7,022 bases of DNA, taken from Frankiaceae bacterium. Its GTDB lineage: Bacteria > Actinomycetota > Actinomycetes > JAFAQI01. The notes beneath the pieces are model-generated. The model did not search any database and was not told where the DNA came from. It saw only the letters and a program-made list of their open reading frames with translations. The translations under genes and the position numbers were made by a program. Shown in pieces: positions 1 through 6,300 of this stretch. Location: contig JAVEEE010000255.1 of assembly GCA_030840615.1 (NCBI GenBank), forward strand, positions 1 through 7,022, read 5' to 3'. Positions within the stretch are counted from its first letter, which is position 1, and every line of letters begins with the position of its first letter.

Positions 1-264
1 AGCGCCGACGAACCGCTGAGGTCACCGTTCGGCCGGTCGTTCCAGGTCGAGGCGTCGCTGTCGTTCGGAGTCAAGCCGCTCGCAGCAACGCTGCGCCGAC
101 TCGACATCGGGGGGATCGAACTCCGCCGCCGCGGCCTCGCCGGCGACGTCGAGGACCTCCGCCGGCGACTGCGGGGACGCGGCACCCGGACGGCCACGGT
201 GATGTTGACCCGCGTCCTCGACAAGCCGTGGGCGTTGGTCTGCACCGAACTGCCGCCGTCGTAG
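1..264 (+). CDS. THUMP-like domain SAM-dependent methyltransferase, C-terminal 87 residues (5' end outside window)
   Basis: The frame is open from base 1 to the TAG at 262-264, giving 87 residues. The readable part contains VKPLAATLRRLDIGGIELRRRG, then a VEDLRRRLRGRG segment, then TATVMLTRV and a short hydrophobic end (WALVCTEL). This order (a basic 'LRRL..G.IE.RRRG' strand-turn, a 'D...LRRRLR.RG' helix and a final 'AT..LTRV' strand) matches the THUMP-like C-terminal domain of actinobacterial class I SAM-dependent methyltransferases, as I remember the family. THUMP-type domains generally bind RNA, so an RNA-methylating role is likely, but the substrate is unknown. The catalytic Rossmann domain lies outside the window, so the enzymatic function is inferred from family resemblance only. 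The gene ends 27 bases before the helicase start and could be co-transcribed with it. Confidence 0.72.
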   Translation, partial: SADEPLRSPFGRSFQVEASLSFGVKPLAATLRRLDIGGIELRRRGLAGDVEDLRRRLRGRGTRTATVMLTRVLDKPWALVCTELPPS

Positions 265-278
265 GTCGCCCGGCGTCC

Positions 279-291
279 TAGGGTCGGCGAG
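279..291 (+). promoter_or_regulatory. Candidate leaderless promoter (-10 TAGGGT) for the RecD-like helicase
   Basis: TAGGGT lies at 279-284, followed by exactly seven bases and then the GTG start at 292. TANNNT placed 6-8 bases before a start codon is the known signature of leaderless transcripts in actinobacteria. No purine-rich Shine-Dalgarno sequence is present upstream of this GTG, which fits. No clear -35 element is visible about 17 bases further upstream. The match is short, so it is a prediction only; it also supports the choice of GTG 292 as the start. Confidence 0.45.
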
Positions 292-2217
292 GTGGCGGGC
301 GAAGACACGACGGCGTTCGAGGCGTTCTGCGCCGCCGGACTGTGGCCGAGCCTTGGCCGTACGACAGCCGCGAAGCTCGCCGCCGCCCGCATCAACGGAC
401 CGGACGACGTGTCACGCGACGCCCTCGCGCAGGTCGAAGGTGTCACCGCCAAACGTGCGGAACGGCTGGCCAAGATGTTCGCCGAACACCAACCGCGCTA
501 CGAAGTCGCGGCGTTGCTGCACGCGACGGCGCTACCGGTGCGTCTCGCGGCCGCCGCCGTCGACGAGCTCGGTTCGGGTGCGGCGACGGCCCTGCGTGCC
601 GATCCCTGGCGGCTGCTCGACGGAGCGCGAGGAAGCGGTCTGCACCCGCGTGACGTCGATCGATTTGCCCTGCAGCTGCTCGACGACCGTCCGGAGAAAT
701 CCGACGGCCGGCGCGGGCGCGCGTTCACGGTTTTCGTTCTCACCCGAGCGACACGCGACGGACACACGGTGCTCCCGGAAGACGTCGTCGTCGCGGCACT
801 CGCCGGTCTTGACGTGCCCGAGCCGGTGACGGCGATCGACGCGGCGATCGAGGACGGCATCGTGAACGACTTCCCGTCGTACGGCGATGAGCAGCCGAGC
901 CGGCTCCTCGGACTGACCCGCTACGCGATGGCAGAGGACGCGCTCGCGGAGGCGCTGGGGCGGCTGCTCAGCACGGCCGAGCCGCTCGCAACACCGGAAG
1001 GTGCGACGGCGGTCACGGGCGGGCTTGACCCGGCCCAACGCGCTGCCGTGCAGCAGGTCGCCGAACACGGTGTGGTCGTGCTGCACGGTGGTCCGGGCAC
1101 CGGCAAGAGCCGGACCGTTGCAGCGGTGGTCGAGCTCGCACTCGCCCGGCGCAAGCGCATCGCGCTAGCCGCCCCGACCGGACGGGCCGCCAAACGGCTG
1201 GAAGAGCTCGCCGGCCACGGCGCCACGACCCTGCATCGGCTGCTGGGCGCGCAAGGCAACTGGAGCAACGGCTCGCGAGGGGGGACGGGAGAGTTTCTGC
1301 ACGGTGAGTCGTGGCCGCTCGACGCCGACGTCGTCGTCGTCGACGAGGCGTCGATGCTGGACGCGGAACTGGCCGCGGCACTGCTCGAGGCGTGCGCCGA
1401 CGGCACGCATCTGCTGCTGGTCGGCGACCCCGCGCAGCTGCCGTCGATCGGGCCGGGAAGGGTGCTGGGTGATGTGCTCGACTCCGGCGTCGTTCCGGCC
1501 ATCGAGCTGACCGAGCTGCATCGACAGGCCGAGGGCGGCACGATCGCGCGGCTGGCGGCGTCGGTGCGGATCGGTGAGCTCCCGCCGGTCGACGATCCGA
1601 CTCGCGAGGTGGTCGTCGTACGCACCGTCAGCGGTGCCGAGGCTGCACAGCGAGTCGTGCAGCTGGTCACCGACTCGATCCCCCGCGCCCTCGGCATCGC
1701 AAGCAGTGAGGTGCAGGTGGTGACACCGGTGCATCGCGGATCGGCGGGCACCCAGTCCCTCAACGTCGTGCTCAAGGAGCGTCTCAACCCCGGGTCGGGC
1801 ACCGTGAGCGGTTTCGATGTCGGGGACCGAGTCGTGGCGACGGCCAACCATCTCGACGACGGCTTCGCGAACGGCGAAGTCGGGGTGGTCACCGCGGCGG
1901 CCGAGGGAAGCCTCACGGTCGACTTCGGCGGTGGCCCAGTGGTCGTGCCGCCACGCGCTCTCGTCGACCTTGTGCACGGCTGGGCGATCACGGTGCACCG
2001 AGCCCAGGGCTCCGAGTGGCCGGCGGTCGTCTCCGTGTTGCCGCCGGAAGCCAGCGGAATGCTCTCGCGACCGCTGGTCTACACGGCGTGGACACGGGCT
2101 CAACGCCACTTGTCGATCGTGCACGCGGCCGGCGCGGCACTCTCGCGCGGTGTCCGCGAGGTCGGTGCAAGGCCGCGGCGTACCCGACTCGCAGCCTTGC
2201 TCCGCGGCGACGCCTAG
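292..2217 (+). CDS. RecD2-like SF1B DNA helicase (AAA ATPase with N-terminal helix-hairpin-helix motifs)
   Basis: This is a 641-residue ATP-dependent DNA helicase of the RecD/RecD2 type, expected to move 5'-3' on single strands in DNA repair. Residues 1-65 hold helix-hairpin-helix motifs (e.g. LAQVEGVTAKRAERL). Residues 66-165 resemble the RecD2 N-terminal domain, including DPWRLL and the RDGHTVLPEDVV segment. The motor follows: LDPAQRAAV (Q249), Walker A GGPGTGKS (G266-S273, K272), motif Ia APTGRAAKRL (from A294), Walker B VVVVDEAS (D351, E352), GDPAQLPS (G378-S385) and ELHRQ (E408-Q412). An SH3-like insertion spans about 504-560. Next comes ITVHRAQGSEW (H569-W576) and VYTAWTRAQ (V596-Q604), the UvrD_C_2 end. 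All core motifs are intact. It is shorter than the roughly 720-750 residues usual for RecD2, and no recB or recC is nearby, so it is not a RecBCD subunit in this context. The GTG start is supported by a candidate leaderless promoter. Confidence 0.9.
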   Translation: MAGEDTTAFEAFCAAGLWPSLGRTTAAKLAAARINGPDDVSRDALAQVEGVTAKRAERLAKMFAEHQPRYEVAALLHATALPVRLAAAAVDELGSGAATALRADPWRLLDGARGSGLHPRDVDRFALQLLDDRPEKSDGRRGRAFTVFVLTRATRDGHTVLPEDVVVAALAGLDVPEPVTAIDAAIEDGIVNDFPSYGDEQPSRLLGLTRYAMAEDALAEALGRLLSTAEPLATPEGATAVTGGLDPAQRAAVQQVAEHGVVVLHGGPGTGKSRTVAAVVELALARRKRIALAAPTGRAAKRLEELAGHGATTLHRLLGAQGNWSNGSRGGTGEFLHGESWPLDADVVVVDEASMLDAELAAALLEACADGTHLLLVGDPAQLPSIGPGRVLGDVLDSGVVPAIELTELHRQAEGGTIARLAASVRIGELPPVDDPTREVVVVRTVSGAEAAQRVVQLVTDSIPRALGIASSEVQVVTPVHRGSAGTQSLNVVLKERLNPGSGTVSGFDVGDRVVATANHLDDGFANGEVGVVTAAAEGSLTVDFGGGPVVVPPRALVDLVHGWAITVHRAQGSEWPAVVSVLPPEASGMLSRPLVYTAWTRAQRHLSIVHAAGAALSRGVREVGARPRRTRLAALLRGDA

Positions 2218-2224
2218 CGGGGCG

Positions 2225-2237
2225 TATTTTCAAGGCG
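2225..2237 (+). promoter_or_regulatory. Candidate leaderless promoter (-10 TATTTT) for the DUF5703 gene
   Basis: TATTTT at 2225-2230 stands out in GC-rich surroundings. It is followed by seven bases and then ATG at 2238, the same spacing as the TAGGGT/GTG pair before the helicase. The AAGG at 2232-2235 is only two bases from the ATG, too close to be an effective ribosome binding site, which favours leaderless initiation or coupling to the helicase stop 20 bases upstream. A TTGCTC at 2197-2202 could be read as a -35, but the 22-base spacer is too long to credit. Confidence 0.42.
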
Positions 2238-2432
2238 ATGGTCGACTACGAGTATCAGCGGCTGACGCTGCCCCGCGGGACGCCGCGCTCCGTCGCACAA
2301 CGCGTCCTGACGGACGCTGCCGAGCGCGGCCACTGGGAGCTCGACCGCTTGCGCCTGTCTGCCGACGGCACTCGCCGCGTGATCCTGCGACGACGGATCC
2401 TGCGGATGTCGTCGACGCTGACCTCGGCCTGA
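2238..2432 (+). CDS. DUF5703 family protein (small, basic, function unknown)
   Basis: This gene encodes 64 residues starting MVDYEYQRLTLPRGT and ending with TGA at 2430-2432. The pattern 'YEY..L.LPRGT', then 'A..VLTDAAERGHWELDRLRL', then 'DGTRRVILRRRILR' matches the actinobacterial DUF5703 family as I remember it, where GHWELDRLRL and the C-terminal RRRI.R run are the conserved core. Length is typical of the family. There is no signal peptide or membrane segment, and the many arginines make the C-terminal half strongly basic. A nucleic-acid-binding role would be a guess; no function is established that I know of. The open frame extends upstream into the helicase gene, but the family's N-terminus and the spacing of the TATTTT motif both favour ATG 2238. 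Confidence 0.83.
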   Translation: MVDYEYQRLTLPRGTPRSVAQRVLTDAAERGHWELDRLRLSADGTRRVILRRRILRMSSTLTSA

Positions 2433-2451
2433 CCTGGGCCTGACCTGGGCC
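2419..2451 (+). repeat. Three tandem copies of an 11-base repeat across the DUF5703 stop codon
   Basis: The unit TGACCTGGGCC occurs at 2430-2440 and 2441-2451, with a one-mismatch copy TGACCTCGGCC at 2419-2429. The second copy begins with the TGA stop of the DUF5703 gene. It is seen directly in the sequence; function is unknown, and slippage during replication could have produced it. Confidence 0.8.
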
Positions 2452-2461
2452 TGCTGCCGGC

Positions 2462-2488
2462 TGGTCCGCAATTCGGGCGTTTGGTCCG
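2462..2488 (+). repeat. Direct repeat TGGTCCG spaced 20 bases apart in the intergenic region
   Basis: TGGTCCG occurs at 2462-2468 and 2482-2488, about two helical turns apart, between the DUF5703 gene and the small ORF at 2533. This spacing would suit a dimeric regulator, but a seven-base repeat in GC-rich DNA can easily arise by chance. The rest of the 100-base intergenic stretch shows no convincing promoter or terminator. Confidence 0.3.
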
Positions 2489-2524
2489 GAACCACGGGGG
2501 GCACCCTCGGGCAAACAACTGTTC

Positions 2525-2528
2525 GGAG
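2525..2528 (+). promoter_or_regulatory. Possible ribosome binding site (GGAG) for the small ORF
   Basis: GGAG ends four bases before the GTG at 2533. The spacing is slightly short but workable. It is the main argument for choosing this GTG rather than the internal ATG codons. Confidence 0.35.
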
Positions 2529-2532
2529 TCAC

Positions 2533-2742
2533 GTGTCCCCCGATCGTGAAGAAGCCGCGACCGAGGCCATCACCGCTCAGGCGCCCGAAGAGGTGGCCGT
2601 CGAGATGGAGGCCGCGACCCAGCGCCTGCGCGAGCAGGCGTGGATGCTCAATGCGATGCGGCCGAGCGCCTCGCGCCTGCGCGGCGAGCCGGCCCGTGAT
2701 CCCGTGACACAGCCAGACGGCCGCTCCACCGAGTGTCCCTAG
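2533..2742 (+). CDS. Small hypothetical protein, 69 residues, unrecognised
   Basis: The frame runs from GTG 2533 to TAG at 2740-2742. The first half is acidic and alanine-rich (MSPDREEAATEAITAQAPEE). A predicted amphipathic helix follows at about residues 18-45 (VAVEMEAATQRLREQAWML), then a polar, probably disordered tail. No signal peptide, transmembrane segment or known domain is visible. Support for it being real is a GC-biased third codon position through most of its length, a GGAG four bases upstream, and the fact that it fills the gap between the DUF5703 gene and the convergent response regulator. Codon bias weakens after about residue 56, where TGT, CCA and ACA codons appear, so the tail may be drifting. 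I do not recognise the family and propose no function. Confidence 0.45.
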   Translation: MSPDREEAATEAITAQAPEEVAVEMEAATQRLREQAWMLNAMRPSASRLRGEPARDPVTQPDGRSTECP

Positions 2743-2768
2743 CCAAATGCTCGCCGGCTCGAGCTCCT

Positions 2769-3374
2769 CTAGCGCTGCACCGGTGCCGTCGCCGGCGCCG
2801 CGAGGTCCTCGCGGATTGCACGCAGGACATCGACCGCTTCGGCCAACGGGCCGGTTGCCGCACCCTCGTCGGTCGCCATGAGGAGCAGCTTCTCGATCCG
2901 GCCCAGTGACGCGCTGAGAGCTTCGCCTCCCACGGACTCCAGCCTGCGCGCCAGGTCTTCGGTCCGCTGGAGCAACCGCTGCCGTTCCTGTTGAAGTCCG
3001 ACGAACACGTCGACCTTCGCGCGCAGCACCCAGGGGTCGAACGGCTTGGCCAGGAAGTCGACTGCGCCGGCGGCATAACCGCGGTACGCCTGGTGGGCTT
3101 CACGGTCGATCGCGGTCAGGAAGATGATCGGGATGTCCTGCGTGCGCGCGCGACTCTTGATGTGAGCCGCAGTCTCGTAGCCGTCCATCTCCGGCATCTG
3201 CACATCGAGAAGGATCAGTGAGAAGTCGTCGACGAGCAGGTGCTTGAGCGCCTGCGGGCCAGACGTCGCGCGCACGAGCTCGTGACCGAGTCCGCCCAAG
3301 ATGGCCTCGAGGGCGAGAAGGTTCTCCTCTCGGTCGTCGACCAGGAGGATCCTTGCGGGTGTTGGAGCTGCCAT
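2769..3374 (-). CDS. Response regulator with receiver domain and helical tail, no output domain (OsaB-like)
   Basis: The protein has 201 residues. Residues 7-125 form a CheY-like receiver: acidic pair D13-D14, phospho-acceptor D57 in LLDVQMPEMDG, T87 in FLTA, and K110 in KPFDPWVLRAK. All phosphorylation residues are present. From about residue 125 the chain becomes a heptad-like helical region (QQERQRLLQRTEDLARRLES) and then an alanine-rich tail, with no helix-turn-helix, GGDEF or phosphatase domain. It therefore probably acts by protein contact or as a phosphate shuttle. The start at 3374 is chosen because its ATG overlaps the kinase stop as TGATG. An in-frame GTG at 3425 would put the start inside the kinase gene. 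The motifs VDDREENLLALEAIL and YAAGAVDFLAKPFDPWVLRAKV closely resemble Streptomyces OsaB, an osmoadaptation regulator with a coiled-coil tail, as I remember it. Orthology is not proven. Confidence 0.9.
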   Translation of the reverse strand: MAAPTPARILLVDDREENLLALEAILGGLGHELVRATSGPQALKHLLVDDFSLILLDVQMPEMDGYETAAHIKSRARTQDIPIIFLTAIDREAHQAYRGYAAGAVDFLAKPFDPWVLRAKVDVFVGLQQERQRLLQRTEDLARRLESVGGEALSASLGRIEKLLLMATDEGAATGPLAEAVDVLRAIREDLAAPATAPVQR

Positions 3375-3376
3375 CA
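3372..3376 (-). other. TGATG stop/start overlap coupling the kinase and response regulator genes
   Basis: On the minus strand the kinase TGA (3376-3374) shares its A with the ATG of the response regulator (3374-3372). Such overlaps normally mean translational coupling through ribosome re-initiation, which would keep the two proteins at linked levels. Only a weak GGA lies upstream within the kinase gene, so the regulator probably depends on coupling. Confidence 0.85.
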
Positions 3377-6300
3377 GCCCAGATCCGGAGAGTCCGAGCT
3401 GGACACCGATGAGCCGGCCAGCCACTGACGCATCGAGTAGAGCAACCGGTCCAGGTCGACCGGCTTCGTGATGTAGTCCGACGCCCCGGCCGCGAGACTC
3501 TTCTCCCGATCGCCGGGCATCGCCTTGGCGGTCAGGAACAAGACCGGGAGCTGCTCACGCCCCGGCATGAGCCGGATCGCAGTCGTGGTCTCGTTTCCAT
3601 CCATATCCGGCATCATGACGTCCATCAGAACAAGATCGACCTCGGGGTGGGTCTCCAACAGCCGGAGCCCGTCCGCACCATTGTCTGCATAGAGCACGAC
3701 CGCTCCGTGCATTTCCAACGCGCTGGTCAACGCAAAGACGTTTCGCACGTCGTCGTCGACGACCAGCACCGTCGCATTGGCGAGCGAGGTCGCGTCGTAG
3801 TCGGTCGCGATGTCGTCCAGCGAGGTTGAGGCGGAGATGATCGGGCCACGGCCGTAAGGACCCAGGTCTTCGGTGACGACCTGAGAGGGAAGCAGCGGCA
3901 GAGCATCGGCGAAGGGGAAGTTCTGCGGGACGTAGAGCGTGAAGGTCGAGCCCACGCCTTCCTCGCTCTCGACGGTGATCGCACCGCCCAGCAACCTGGC
4001 GATCTCACGGCTGATCGACAGGCCGAGCCCGGTCCCGCCGTACTTGCGGCTGGTGGTGCCGTCAGCCTGCTGAAACGCCTCGAAGATGTGGCGCAGCTTG
4101 TCCGACGCCACGCCGATGCCCGTATCTGTCACGGCGAACGCGATGACGGAGCCGGCTGCCTCATCGAGGGTGGGTACGCCGAAGCGCATGGCTGGGTCCG
4201 CGGCGGACACGCTGAGCACCACACTGCCGCTGTCGGTGAACTTGAAGGCGTTGGACAACAAGTTGCGCAGCACCTGACGCAGCCGCTGCTCGTCGGTCAT
4301 GACGGTCGACGGCAGGTCGGCAGCCAGGTTGACGACGAAGCCGAGCCGCTTCTGCTCTGCAACCGGCAGGAACGTCTGCTCCACCGCGTCGCACAGTGAG
4401 CGGACCTCCAGCAGGGCGGTGTGCACGTCCATCTTGCCGGCCTCGACCTTCGACAGGTCGAGGATGTCGTTGATGAGCTCGAGGAGGTCCGAGCCGGCGC
4501 GGTGAATCGTGCGCGCGAACTCGATCTGCTTGTCGGTCAGGTTGCTGTCCGGGTTGTCGGAGAGCAGCTTCGCCAGGATCAGGAGGCTGTTGAGCGGCGT
4601 CCGCAGCTCGTGGCTCATGTTGGCGAGGAACTCGCTCTTGTATTGGGATGCGAGCTCCAGCTGGAGGGCCTTCTCCTCCAGGCCGAGGCGAGCGAGCTCG
4701 ATCTCGCGGTTCTTCGTCTCCAGGTCCTGCGACTGCGCGGTGAGCAGCTGCGCCTTCTCCTGCAGCTCTGCGTTGGTTCGCTGCAGCTCGTCGGACTGCA
4801 CCTGCAGCTCCTGCGTCAGGCGCTGGGACTGCGCGAGCAGCTCCTCGGTGCGGGTGTTGGCAATGATCGTGTTGAGCACGACACCGATCGTCTCGACCAG
4901 CTGGTCGATGAAGATCAGATGCTGCTCGCTGTAGGGACGGAACGACGCGAGCTCGATGACGCCGAGCACCTGCTCCTCGAACAGCACCGGCAGAACGACG
5001 ACGTCCGCAGGCGTGGCCTCACCGAGACCGCCCTTGATGGTGAGGTAGTTGGCCGGCGCGCCGTCGACACGCAGCCGCGACTTCTCGATTGCCGCCTGAC
5101 CGACAAGTCCCTCGCCGAGCTTGAACTCGCTGTGCTCGCCGCCGTAGCCGTAGGCCGACGTGAGCCGCAGGACCGGGTCCGCGCTGCCGCCGTCCGAGCC
5201 GAGCAGGAAGAACGCACCCTGCTGCGCCTGGACGACAGAGGTGATCTCGCTCATCAACATGGCGCACAGCGCCTGCAGGTCTCGCTGCCCCTGCATGCGG
5301 CCACCGATGCGGGCGAGGTTGCTCCGCAACCAGTCGGTCTGCGCATTCTTCTCGGTGGTGTCGCGCAGGTTGGCAATCATCTGGTTGATGTTGTCCTTGA
5401 GCTCCGCCACCTCGCCCTGAGCCTGGACGGCGATCGACCGGGTCAGGTCACCTCGCGTCACCGCGGTCGAGACCTCAGCGATCGCACGCACCTGTGTCGT
5501 CAGGTTGCCGGCCAGCTGGTTGACGTTCTCCGTCAGGTCGCGCCAGGTGCCTGACACGCCGGCGACCTCGGCCTGGCCACCGAGCCGACCTTCCGTGCCG
5601 ACCTCGCGCGCGACACGCGTCACCTCAGCAGCGAACGACGACAACTGGTCGACCATCGTGTTGACCGTGCTCTTCAGCTCGAGGATCTCACCCTGCGCGT
5701 CGACGGTGATCTTCTGCGACAGGTCACCCTGCGCCACCGCCGTCGTCACCTGCGCGATGTTGCGGACCTGGCTGGTCAGGTTGGCCGCCATGAAGTTCAC
5801 CGAGTCGGTCAGGTCACGCCACGTCCCGGAGACACCGCGCACCCGGGCCTGGCCACCCAGCTCACCTTCAGTGCCGACCTCACGGGCCACCCGGGTGACC
5901 TCGTCGGCGAACGACGACAGCTGGTCGACCATCGTGTTCACGGTGTTCTTCAGCTCGAGGATCTCACCCTGTGCGTCGACAGTGATCTTCTGCGACAGGT
6001 CACCGTTCGCGACAGCGGTGGCGACCTGGGCGATGTTGCGGACCTGGCCGGTGAGGTTGGCCGCCATGTAGTTCACGTTGTCGGTCAGGTCACGCCACGT
6101 GCCCGACACACCCTTCACCTGAGCCTGCCCACCCAGCCGACCCTCGGTGCCGACCTCGCGCGCGACACGCGTCACCTCGTCGGCGAACGACGACAGCTGG
6201 TCGACCATCGTGTTGATCGTCTGCGCCAGCGCCGCGACCTCGCCCTTCGCATCGACAGTGATCTTCTGCGACAGGTCACCCTGCGCCACCGCCGTCGTCA

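Noticed and set aside
921..2124. Minus-strand open frames (356 and 319 residues) opposite the helicase
   Set aside because: The plus strand carries every SF1B helicase motif in order; the antisense translations are Ser/Arg/Thr-rich low-complexity shadows.
2798..2814. Perfect inverted repeat CCGCGAGG-T-CCTCGCGG as a terminator
   Set aside because: It lies inside the last codons of the response regulator (encoding RED-LA), the usable stem is about 7 pairs with a 3-base loop, and there is no T run on either strand.
3375..3425. GTG at 3425 as the response regulator start
   Set aside because: It would add 17 residues encoded inside the kinase 3' end. The ATG at 3374 sits in a TGATG overlap and begins two to eight residues before the receiver fold, as is usual for the family.
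4421..5554. 377-residue open frame on the plus strand opposite the GAF/HisKA part of the kinase
   Set aside because: It is antisense to a gene with clear domain motifs. Its leucine/arginine/valine-rich translation has no motif and arises from the GC-biased codons of the real gene.
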